Source: Atherix ibis (Eukaryota > Arthropoda > Insecta > Diptera > Athericidae). From it: 64,000 nucleotides of DNA. The stretch spans positions 78,856,868 through 78,920,867 of the forward strand of contig OY282607.1 of the NCBI GenBank assembly GCA_958298945.1, given 5' to 3'. Positions 22,101-31,740 of the stretch are shown piece by piece (positions within the stretch are counted from its first letter, which is position 1; each line of letters begins with the position of its first letter). The position numbers were made by a program, and so were the translations under genes. The notes beneath the pieces were generated by a model that was given only the letters and a program-made list of their open reading frames with translations, was not told the origin of the DNA and made no database searches.

Positions 22101-25100
22101 ATTCCGTGTAAATTGCAGCAGATTATTTTACAGTTTTATAGTGCTTTATAGTTTTTTTTTTAAAATGTCGAATAGCAATAGTCCAAGCGAACAGTTTGAC
22201 GATGACGCGGAAGCTACTGTTAAACGATTTTCTATGTTTAATTTAAGTGCTCAAATTGCATCAATGGTCCAAAGTGATTCTGAAGATGACCATAGAGACC
22301 AGGAAAAAACAGTTGCGAAGAAAAAAGTTGGCAAGAAACGAGTAAGAGATGAAAGCAAGTGGGAGAGAAATATTGCGAAGAGAAGGAAAGCTGAAGAAAA
22401 ATCGTATATCGGCATTAAAAATAAAGAAAAATGTGTAAAAAGTGAAAGGAAAACCGGCCAAGACTACAAACTGTAAATTAAAATTTTGCCAAAAAATAAC
22501 TGACATTGCCAAACAAAATATCTTCACATTATTTAATAAAATTGGTAACAAAGAGAAACAGGACATATTTTTAGGCGAACAAATAGTTGTAAAAATACAT
22601 GCCGCAAATTTATAGTAGTTCCAATTTCCCAAGATATGATTTTAGATTTCAGTGGTCATTTTAAAGGGGCTTTCAAAACAACTGTTTAAAACAAAAGGTA
22701 ACAAAAATTTGGGATATCTTCTTACCGTGTCATGGCGTATACAGCAAAAGGCGTAGAATGCAGCAGTGTTGCCTCTGCCTTGCTAAAGGACTTGTTTATC
22801 CTTTAGAAACATGGCGTTACGTTAACTTTACCTGCTTCTACATCTCTCTTCTACTCTGGGCCGTTACCACTTAAGCACCCCAAATATCTACATGTCCGAG
22901 AACTCGCAACAAAATATGTGCCCCCCAACTGTATGTGGTTTTATGACCAGTTGAAGAGCCAAGAAGAAGAGCAAACTGTTGGGCACGAAGAAGATAGCTT
23001 AACAGACTAATGTAATGTTACTTTATGTACGAGGGTCGTTCAATAAGTCCTTAGAAAATCCGAGAAATTGCGCTCGTAGTGTCGGTAAAGATTTTTTTTT
23101 GTAAGTAGCATTATCGACAGGAAAGCTGTCAAAATTTGCTCGATCCATAGCGTAGGTCAATTTCTATCGTCGATTAAAGTTAACGACATTTATTTGACAT
23201 AACAATGGAAAACAGCGAGTTTAGGGCTGTCATCAAACATCTCCATTTGAAAGGCTTAAGCCCAAAAGAAATCAAAGCCGAGTTGGATGCAGTTCATGGC
23301 ACATCTGCATCTGTGTTTGCGACGGTTTACAATTGGGTGAATGAATTTAAACGTGGCCGTTCATCCACAAAAGATGAACATCGTTCAGGACGCCCAGTTG
23401 AGGTGTCTACTCCTGAAATCATCGACAAAATCCACGATCTTATTTTGAACGATCGGCGAATTAGAGTGCGCGAATTAGTTGAGGCCACTCGAGCTACAGT
23501 CGCTACAATTTTGCATGAAAAATTGTCTGTGAAAAAAATTTCGGCAAGATGGGTGCCGCGTTTGCTCTCAGAGGAGAATAGGCGCAATCGTGTAGTGGAC
23601 TCTGAGGCTATGTTGGCACTCTTTCATCGCAATCCTGCCGAATTCCTTCGTCGATATGTCACTGTGGACGTAACCTGAATACACTACCACACTCAAGAAA
23701 CGAAGTGACAGTCATCACAGTGGATTTTCAAGGGTGAACGGGCTCTGAAGAAGGCAAAAACTGTGCCATCGGCCGGCAAGGTGATGGCCACGGTCTTTTG
23801 GGATTCGCAGGGCTTCATTTTTATCGACTACTTGGAAAAAGGAAAAAGAATAACAGGAGCGTATTACGCGTCGTTATTGCAACGGTTGAGCGAGGAAATC
23901 AAAGAGAAACGCCCCCATCTGAAGAAGAAAAAAATCCTCTTGCATCAGGACAATGCGCGTGTGCACACCTGCGCTGTTTCCATGGCCAAAATTGTGGAAT
24001 TGAGAATGGAATTGTTGCAGCATCCCGCTTATTCACCAGATTTGGCCCCGAGTGACTATTTTCTTTTCTCCAATCTGAAGAAATGGCTTGGCGGACGACG
24101 GTTCACTTCCAACGAGGACGTCATTGCTCAAACGGATGAGTATTTTGCAGAACTTCCGAAATCCTATTTTTTGGACGGGATAAAAATTTTGGAAAAACGG
24201 TTGGAAAAGTGTATAGAGCTAAAAGGAGATTATGTTGAAAAATAAAATTTTTTTTTTAAAAAAAACAGTTTTTTTCCATCTTTTCCTAAGGACTTATTGA
24301 ACGACCCTCTTATTATCTATCAAAGTTTCCAAGAGAAGTAATTTGAGAGTATATTATGTATTAAGTAATAGAGTTTAACTCCACATATGAATAAAATAAA
24401 AAAATCCACAGAATTCGTAGTGATACAGTTTTTTGCTTCTCCTGAAAAAATTAGTAAAATGGAGCTGCCTCCTTTTTGCAGCGGTGTCTTCAATTACACA
24501 ACTGGGCTCTTACTACAATATTAATCCCAGTACATCACTGCTTCCTTTCTCCAAATACTCCTATAACCCTAGTGGTCCATTTAAATTTCTGGTCATCCTA
24601 CACACCTGATTAATTGGAGTGAATTATCATCATTGGTTCTACGGCCCTGCTTCCACAATCCTCTAGTCCCACTGTACCACTGGTTCTAAGACAGCATTAT
24701 TCCGACTACACTAGTAGTCCCACCACACCAGTTTTCTCTGTTTCATCAATTCAACACTATTCCCATTACCCCAACATCTTAGTCGATGTTTTGCTCATTA
24801 ATAAACAAATTAATTTTGAGGAATAATATTTGGAAAAATCCAACTGCGTTCTGCAAATTGGTTTTTCGGTTTATGCTTTAAAAATGTACCGCAATACACA
24901 CATAAATACTATTAATAATCGTACATCTTCAGTGACTAACTCACCTATTAACTCACTTTTTCAGCTATATTGAAACTGCTTAGTAATACCATCATTTGTT
25001 TTTTTTTTGTTGCATCGCTGATTTCTAATGCCCCAAGCTGTGCTCTTGCTAATAATAAATATTATTTAACACTTCCGCGATTTGCAGTGGCTTGTTTCTG

Positions 25101-28100
25101 GATTTTTTTCTTCTTTCAAATAAGAAGTAATGCGATTTGGTTGTTGCAATTTTGTAAAACTTTTTTAATGATTTCTTACATTAAACTTGCTTTTTTTCTG
25201 ATTTCTTCACCTAATCCAGAATCAATCCTCTTATTAGCTCATAATGTATGATTCGCTTACAATTTCACAGGGTACACAATATCTTAGTTCGATGGCTCTA
25301 AACAGAAGGTAAAGCCAACAAAATTTCAAAATACGGTCAGTTTAGTTTACGAATTCACAAAAGAAAAAATTGTTTTTTTTTGCAAATAAATCTTGTAGAA
25401 TTTAAGTGCACTTTTAAAGTTGTAAGCTAGACAAAATCGATGCAAACTATTTTAGAAACCCATAAAGTTATATATCTATAACTGTTAAGAAATGTTATCT
25501 AATAATTTATCAACAGATACCAAATTTGCCCCCTACAAAATTTAGTATGTTTTATGTAAAAAATTATAAGAACAAAGTCTGAACATGATTTTTTTTTCAA
25601 CACTAAAATTAATATCATAAAATTATAATTGATAACTTTTCACTTACACAATTTATTTGTATGTAACATATTCCACTTAAGGATTATTTAATATGAAAGG
25701 TCCCAATAATAACCAATACGCTAACTTGAATCTATGCTGTCTGCTAAGAGTATCATCACCATTTAAACAGCAATTTTTAGTATGCTTTTCTGCGTACATT
25801 ACAAATATTGAAGAATAAAAATACGCTGATAAAATTTTATTTAGTCCTTGTGATCAATTAGAGATGATTTTATAAATTTATTCACAGCAAAAAAAAATCA
25901 AGAAACTATGTTTTATTCCCACTTTCAAAGTTAATTTTGCACAAATTTAACAAAAAGCTGATTTAAGAATAGAAACTTAAAAATTTTCTTGACAAATTTA
26001 ACAGAAATTCTATATTGTAAATTTGAAATATTTTATAAAAGTTTTAAGAATAATGAAAGAACACAATTTAAACCACGATCAATCAGGTCATTAGTAAAAG
26101 TCAACATGACAGAAGAAACTGCGACAAAATGGCGATTGAAGAAATAACCTTCATGCCTGTTAGAAAGGAGGACATCTTATTAATCATATAGTTTCTTTTA
26201 ACACGATTATTTAGATGAATAATTAATGAAATTTTGTTCAATTTTTTAAAAGTGAATATTTTTCCAGTATTTCTAATCCTATTTTTTTATAGACAGATTT
26301 ATAACAACTTCTGATATATTCAAAAAAAAAAAAACAATAACGGCCATCTATAGCCAAGCATGATTCAAGTATGTTTTTTTTTTTAAATATAAAACGCCGA
26401 AGTAGTAAGGCTATACAGACCCACTTTTTTTTGCGAAATAAGTTCCCGAATCAATGTCCATGTGTTACTAAGCAGTTTCAGAGTGTTGCGTCAAATTTGC
26501 TGTATTTGTATAAACCTTTAAAAGCACCAGTGAAAACATCAGCAAGTTTCTTACTAACTTTTTTTACAGCACCAGTGAACACACCAGCAAAAGGCTCCCA
26601 CCAATGCAGCAAATTTGAATAATTTTGCAAAAAAAGTGAGGAGGAACCTGTATAGCCCTACTACTCGCCGATAAAAATCAAGCACATTAATATGCGTTTA
26701 TTACTCTTTTAAGACCTCAAATTCAATTAGTCAAAATATATACTTTTCTTAATTTTTGACAAATTTTATCGAAATAAATGCTTGAAAAAAAACAGGTTTT
26801 TTCTTCGTTCTTATAGACAAATGGACCCATTATTTTAATGATGAATTATCTTTTGATTGATGGGCATTTTTTTTATTCAAATTCTTGATGGAAAGTAAAG
26901 TTAAATGAAACACACTTCAAGTTCTTGATAATCTGGTTCTGACATTTATCCTATCCCGCCGGTGTCTTTCAGGAAAGTATCCTAGATCCAATACTTTAAA
27001 ATATTTATGGGTGTGGTTCTGTAGTGATATCCTTACCACACATATGCTGCTTATACAGCCATCCTTACACATCAGAAAGATCCTTCCACAGCCATCAATA
27101 TCATACAGAACCAAAACCACTCCTTAGGAAACTGGTTCAATAGTGGGGTTAAATGAGCAAAAATGTGCTCATATTGCTTTTACGTTCTGCCGAGAACAGA
27201 TTCCTGATGTAACCCTAAACGTCAAATAATATTTTACAAAAAAAAAAAATAAGCGTGCGTTATCTTGAAGTCATAATCTGACAATAAAAAGCAAACTATT
27301 ACTATACAATCTCATAATGAAGCTGGTATGGACATATGGACTTGAACTTTGGAGCTCGACTAATTCCCTTCCAATCCAAACCCTACAATCCAGAAACCTT
27401 TGATAAATTGTCAATGTAGTTGTAGATATCATTTAAATTTAAAAATAAAGTAAATTTTCGATAAAATTTTCTATTCGATTATATTGCTTGATATTTGATC
27501 CTTATTCAAATAGTTCCTAAGAGATTTCTTGCAAAACTGTATCCTTTTGAGGTTAATTGACTTTTTCGCATAGTTCGAGCTGTAAATTTACCATTATTTG
27601 ACGGATGTTGGATTTTAAATGCTCTTAACTGTGAGGATTGCCTGCGTAAAGACGAGGTCTCAGGTAGCTTTACAAGAAAAAGTCAAACGGCGTCTTATGG
27701 CATCTCCAAAATTCTGGGAATTTTTGCGCAATAATGTCAATATTTTTGCATGTTATGTGGCTTAAATAGAACCACATGTGTTGTTGAAACCACATATGGT
27801 TCTGATTAAAATCTTCAATCACAAAATGCACGCCAGACAATTACTTTTCATGGATATAATGGCTACTCCGCATTAACTTGTGGGTTTTCAGAGCCCCATT
27901 TATAACAATCGAGAAGTTAGCCTTCATAATATCCTCTTAAAGCGCGAAAACAGCAAAATCACTACTTTTGTAGAAAGTTTTCTACACAATTAACACGTGG
28001 TTCAGTAGTTAAACAATAGATGATATAAAATGGCTATCTTGAACGACATACATATATGCTTGGCAACTGTCAAATGACAAAGGCGTACTTTCTAACCTAC

Positions 28101-30947
28101 AAAATGGATAACCTTATTTATATCTACGAAATTTCTATTTACTAAGAAACTTTTATTTATAGGAATTACTATTTATTTTTTATAAATTTGATGGGAAAGG
28201 AGGGTATTTGTCAACATAATTCAACAATCGAAGAGATATGACAAATTACAATCTTCAAATTATAGAACTGCACCCATAAAATAGTGTGACTAATGGCAAA
28301 TTCACACCAAAAACTTTTTAAGTAAAAAAAAAAAGTTATAAAGCATCAATAAAACTTTCTAATTTGCCTATAACTTTTACTAGCCTACCAATCTGGTATT
28401 GATAATGACTTTTAAAAATAAGAAAAATACTTTCGAGAGAAATTGTTCTATAAATTTTATTATTCAATAGCAAAATAATTTTCACTTACTATGACAATGC
28501 CAAAAGAAGGCCCTTCTACATGAATTATCATCGATCATTTAATTTTTAAATTCATAAAAGATTCATGAAAAGTCACAAGTCATTTTAATTAGTACATTAG
28601 CATATATAAAAGGTTATTACATTACAATTGAATATTTTCACAGGTATTGGAAACGATAACGCATCCATATTCACCCGAGTTTGTGCAATTATTTTTACCG
28701 ATGGTCGAGAACGAGGAGATTACCGGTTCAATGCGTGGTGAAGGTGACAATGATCCAGTCTCAGAATTTATAGGTAAATAGCAACACCACTTTGGACATT
28801 TTCATATTTTATATTTTACTTCATATATTTTTCTGTCCTCATTTTATTTAAAATATTTTCATACCTACTTACTTATAAACACAATGAGAAAATACAGAAT
28901 CATGAATTTCTATAGGTTTAATTTAATTCGTAGTTGAATTTTTTATATTAATTAATTTAGTTAAAATCAGTTTAAATCTTTGAAAAATAATTCGTTTGAT
29001 ATATTTTTATCGGGTTTCGTATTTGTTTGAAATCGAAATAATTTCAAAAATAGTAAAATATTGCCTATCAAAATTAAAGTTACGAACATCTCGTCAACAT
29101 ACCTTGTACGTTAGTCCCTCCTAGTCGTACAGAACAAGCTTAAACCTCGTCTGGTAACAACGCGACCCTACATAAGCGAAGTTAAGTTTCTGTAGTGCGT
29201 TATGAAAACTGGAAGAGCAAAATTCGGGGCAACAATATGCGATTAAATTTTTTGTTAAACTTGGGGAATCCGCAAGTTTGACTTACGATAGGTTGCGGGA
29301 GACTATGGGAAACATTCCTGTTCAAGAGCACATGTTTGTCGATGGAATAAAACATTTTTGAGAGGTCCGAGAAGTAATGGAAGATAAACCTTGCTCAAGG
29401 AGGGACCTCAACATAGAAAACGGATGAAAATTTTGAACGAGGGAGGTCTCTTCTGAGGTCAGACCGTCGATTAACATTGAAGCTTATGAGAGGCTTAGAA
29501 TAACGGTCGTTTTGCGTCAGATCGGAGATAACAGACACTTGGATGCTCCACTATGATAACACCCCATATCACATAACCATTTCCATCAACAAGTTTTATC
29601 TCAGGAAAACAAAATTCCTGTGATTTATTATTTATAAAATAATCTAATAACGGCTTTACTCGACATAAAAATTACAAACTTCAATTACCTTCTTATAAAA
29701 GAAACAGATAAACAAGTAGTTGCTAAATAAGCTTTTCATTCTTAATTTGGACTAACATTTTTCCGTGTTATTAATTTTATGCGCATTTATTTAATGAATA
29801 CTAAAAGATGGGCGACCTGATATTTTGTTAAAAACTAAAACAAAACACATACCTATGGAGCGAATATGGGAAATTTTTATTGAAAATGAAAGTTGAATCT
29901 ATTATTACAATTATATATGAAAAATGGTCTCAATTTCTTGTCCAATGTTGTTCCTTAGGTCTTAAATTGTTCTTGGATGATTGGCATACACTTTTCTTGT
30001 CAAATATCATCACCAAAGAAAAAAATCCAACGGTATCAAATCGCAAGATCTTGGCGCAACAAATCAATGTTTCGACATATTGTGTGGCTCGTAGCCACGC
30101 CTTGTTGAAACACAACCTCATTTACATTCAATTTATACAATTTGGGCTACAACAAGTCGTTATCATGACACAATATCATCCAGAATTCAATTTAGTGGTA
30201 TTTTCACGATCAGATTCCATCAACCTATAAACCGCATCAAAAAGTCAATTTTAAGGGTTTTTTGCGCCCCAGATTCGACAATTTTATTTGTTAACGTAAC
30301 CGTCGATGTGAAAATGTGCTTTGTCGCTAAAGATGATTTTCGATAAAAGGTCATTTTTACAGAATGTCCGTTTTCCTAGTAAGTTTTTATGGTTCCATGC
30401 CTGGAATTGCACTAATTTGTGCTTGGCAACTGTAAAAAAAATCATGACATGTGCGTTTTGACAGATATTTTGTAAGACACTTTATTTTGAAGAATTTATA
30501 AAGAATGAATTTATATAATTACTTTTTTTTTGAACGAGTTTTTAGGACAACATAAAATTATTTTTGAATATTACACGGTTTTTTAAAGTTCTGGAACACA
30601 TCCTCAATTTTACTAAGTCTTTTTTTATATGATTTTTTTATGGAACATATCTATGGTGTAAAAAAAAAAGTGTTGGGTGTATTTTGCACGCGGCTGTGCG
30701 CAAATGCGTGAATAATTCTCATAATTTTGGGAAAACCAATCGCCGCTACTCTGTACCTGGTTTTTTACCGGTTTTTGTTTTGTTTTGTTAATCTTGTTAA
30801 TGACAAAATGACTAATATTGATATTACATTTTGTTTATTTTAGGTTTTTTTTTGTAATGCTGTTCCATTGGCTGTTGTTCATTTCTTGGTTTGTTTTTTT
30901 TTCTTTTCATTTCAGTACATTGCAAAGCGCATTACACCACAGTGTGA
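19154..30947 (+). CDS. TH1: Negative elongation factor subunit C/D (NELF-C/D, TH1), 8 exons
   Basis: Exons 19154-19213, 19287-19727, 19800-20080, 20141-20590, 20652-20862, 20943-21083, 28644-28773 and 30916-30947; the joined frame is open for 581 aa (human about 590). NELF-C/D is an essential nuclear subunit of the NELF complex, which with DSIF holds RNA polymerase II paused near promoters. Matches in order: acidic N-terminus ([20 protein letters not shown]), [130 protein letters not shown] and [11 protein letters not shown]. The last exon adds only HCKAHYTTV after a split valine codon, matching the family's HCK ending. Intron 6 is about 7.6 kb and filled with transposons; intron 7 is about 2.1 kb and also carries mariner remnants. 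No exon is damaged. Confidence 0.96.
21084..21761. other. Start of NELF-C/D intron 6 with a degenerate short repeat
   Basis: A/T-rich intron. At 21683-21761 a loose ~20-bp repeat of the type GTCCCATTACACCA-TGG occurs; it resumes at 24496-24780 on the other side of the 2.7-kb transposon, so the transposon landed inside this array. Confidence 0.6.
22165..22476 (+). pseudogene. N-terminal fragment of an unidentified transposase
   Basis: ORF of 103 aa, [20 protein letters not shown] at the start, then an acidic stretch ([11 protein letters not shown]) and a basic one ([20 protein letters not shown], followed by [12 protein letters not shown]). The [19 protein letters not shown] block followed by a cysteine/basic stretch resembles the N-terminus of a family of insect transposon proteins. 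A stop after TGQDYKL breaks the frame just where a Cys-rich motif would be expected. Start chosen at 22165 (AAAATG) rather than the upstream in-frame M at 22045. Confidence 0.55.
22840..23010 (+). pseudogene. C-terminal fragment of the same transposase
   Basis: An open stretch reads [20 protein letters not shown], then [20 protein letters not shown] and ends at TAA 23008-23010. The order (hydrophobic P-rich loop, PP-x-FY-LK, acidic tail) looks like a real protein C-terminus. With the N-terminal piece at 22165 it shows that the middle of the original gene has been deleted. Confidence 0.5.
23030..24310 (+). mobile_element. Irritans-like mariner, nearly full length
   Basis: 1281 bp with inverted ends sharing GAGGGTCGTTCAATAAGTCC and flanked by TA (23028-23029, 24311-24312). 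It carries a transposase spanning almost the full length and is inserted inside the 21762-24491 transposon in NELF-C/D intron 6. The copy at 56181-57506 is the same family and is very similar. Confidence 0.95.
23205..24245 (+). pseudogene. Mariner transposase (DD34D), two in-frame stops
   Basis: About 346 codons in one continuous frame. N-terminal helix-turn-helix half: [20 protein letters not shown], then [25 protein letters not shown] follows in the linker. Catalytic residues: first Asp in VTVDV (normally VDET, here followed by a TGA in place of Trp), second in HQDNARVH, third in SPDLAPSD, with 34 residues between the second and third. Nonsense codons lie at 23676-23678 and about 23706-23708. 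No frameshift was seen, so this is a young, lightly damaged copy. Confidence 0.93.
24500..24780. repeat. Degenerate ~20-bp tandem repeat
   Basis: Loose copies of a unit like TAGTCCCACTACACCACTGG, strongly diverged. Continues the same repeat seen at 21683-21761 on the other side of the inserted transposon. Confidence 0.55.
26401..26665. mobile_element. 265-bp MITE with 6-bp target duplication
   Basis: Inverted ends AGTAGTAAGGCTATACAG (left) and AGTAGTAGGGCTATACAG (from the right), one mismatch in 18. CGCCGA flanks both sides directly (26395-26400 and 26666-26671). Subterminal CAAATTTGCTG occurs in opposite orientations. Two adjacent copies of AGCACCAGTGAA lie at about 26524 and 26569. It has no coding capacity. 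The superfamily is uncertain: a 6-bp duplication is unusual, and a hAT relative with an 8-bp duplication would be the main alternative. Confidence 0.8.
27318..27425 (+). pseudogene. LINE (Jockey-like) reverse transcriptase scrap
   Basis: Reads [20 protein letters not shown], then QTLQSRNL. This matches the KPVWTYGIQLWG...NIEILQ block just after the RT domain in Jockey-type LINEs. Too short for finer placement. Confidence 0.65.
27640..27925 (-). pseudogene. Decayed DD41D-like remnant
   Basis: Minus strand reads [14 protein letters not shown], stop, PLYP, stop, KVIVWRAF, corresponding to RIWGSENPYV...LMHPQRVTVWCG in better copies. Part of it resembles the remnant at 37740-37960. Confidence 0.65.
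29100..29640 (+). pseudogene. Internally deleted mariner remnant
   Basis: Across frames: [27 protein letters not shown] and [14 protein letters not shown] (N-terminal helix-turn-helix half), then an abrupt join to [20 protein letters not shown], which corresponds to LLHHDNAPCH around the second catalytic Asp. The middle of the transposase is gone. TIRs were not recognised with confidence. Confidence 0.7.
29880..30370 (-). pseudogene. Decayed DD41D-like remnant
   Basis: Minus strand contains [18 protein letters not shown], stop, NCRIWG at 30345-30268 (first catalytic Asp block) and, further on, sequence equivalent to the QQDGA and PPRSCD blocks. Shares long words (TGTGTGGCTCGTAGCC, CCTTGTTGAAAC) with the remnant at 50530-50960, so both descend from one family. 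Confidence 0.75.
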
Positions 30948-31740
30948 GGTCGCACTGACGCACGCATAATTAACTCAACACACAACATCAACAAGACTAT
31001 CAACTCTGAGTGGCAACAACATCAAGATTTGACATTGAAAAGAGAGCAATTGACAGCAGCAGCGAGAGTTGATGGAGACAAGACATCGACAGTAGCACCT
31101 AAAAAAATATCGACTGCACCGGCAACAAATTCATTATCAACCGCATAGCTACAGCTACCAGCATCAGATGAGAGTGGGGACAATAACAAAATCGAATCTG
31201 CTCAACGTCAACAGAACGGCTAACAACAATTGATCTACTGTGCGGCAGCAGAGCAGCTACTGACGCATAACCAAACTCATTTGTGGCGGCAACCGATCAA
31301 CAACAACACCATCAACAAACCTATTGTGTGTTTCCTTTCTCTTTCCAATCAACTCAATAAACTGCTCTGTTCTAATAAGCGCGCGTTGTTTATCAACAAT
31401 ATTTACTTAAGGTCATCATCTGTACAATATATACAATTACCGTCGAGTATCACTATACATACCTGTGAAGAGAGGAATTGTCAATTTGTGTCTTGTTTCG
31501 GTTTCTTTTCTGCTATTTTATTTATTTATTTATTTTTTCTTGTTTCGTTTATTTTTTTTCTCCGTATTATTCTTAGACTCTTGTATTATTATTATTTTTG
31601 TTAATAAATATTTCCATTTCCGTTTCTGGTTTTTTTTAAACAACTTTTTTTCTTTCGTTTTTGTGAATTTTTTAATAAAAATTATTATTTTTTTTTATTT
31701 ATAAACTTATTTTTTTTCATTAGTATAAATTGTGTATAAA
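30948..31740 (+). other. NELF-C/D 3' UTR candidate
   Basis: After the stop at 30945-30947 comes a CAA/CAG/ACA-rich stretch (30980-31330), then T-rich DNA. A possible AATAAA is at 31603-31608. The ORFs here are low-complexity and not supported. Confidence 0.55.

Larger units (their letters stand above)
21762..24491 (+). mobile_element. Unclassified DNA transposon with 36-bp perfect TIRs
   Basis: Perfect inverted repeats of 36 bp starting GAAGACACCGCTGCAAAAAG at 21762 and reading inward from 24491. AATT flanks both sides (21758-21761 and 24492-24495), consistent with a 4-bp target duplication, although AATT is itself palindromic so the exact border is ambiguous. The body has an intact N-terminal ORF (22165-22476), decayed sequence, and a C-terminal coding scrap ending at 23010. 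A mariner sits in it at 23030-24310. Without the mariner it is about 1.45 kb, an internally deleted copy. A 4-bp duplication would fit Sola-type elements; this is inference only. Confidence 0.85.
24496..28643. other. Rest of NELF-C/D intron 6
   Basis: Contains the tail of the ~20-bp degenerate repeat (24496-24780), A/T-rich DNA, a 265-bp MITE (26401-26665), a LINE scrap (27318-27425) and a DD41D-type remnant (27640-27925). The rest shows nothing recognisable. Confidence 0.55.
28774..30915. other. NELF-C/D intron 7
   Basis: 2.1-kb intron with two transposon remnants (29100-29640 and 29880-30370). The rest is A/T-rich and featureless. Confidence 0.6.

Noticed and set aside
22261..22632. 123-aa minus-strand ORF
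   Set aside because: Shadow of the transposase N-terminal ORF at 22165-22476, which has better composition and a better start.
31000..31330. CAA/CAG-rich stretch as a polyglutamine-coding exon
   Set aside because: It follows the NELF-C/D stop on the same transcript and the only long frame is broken; better explained as 3' UTR.
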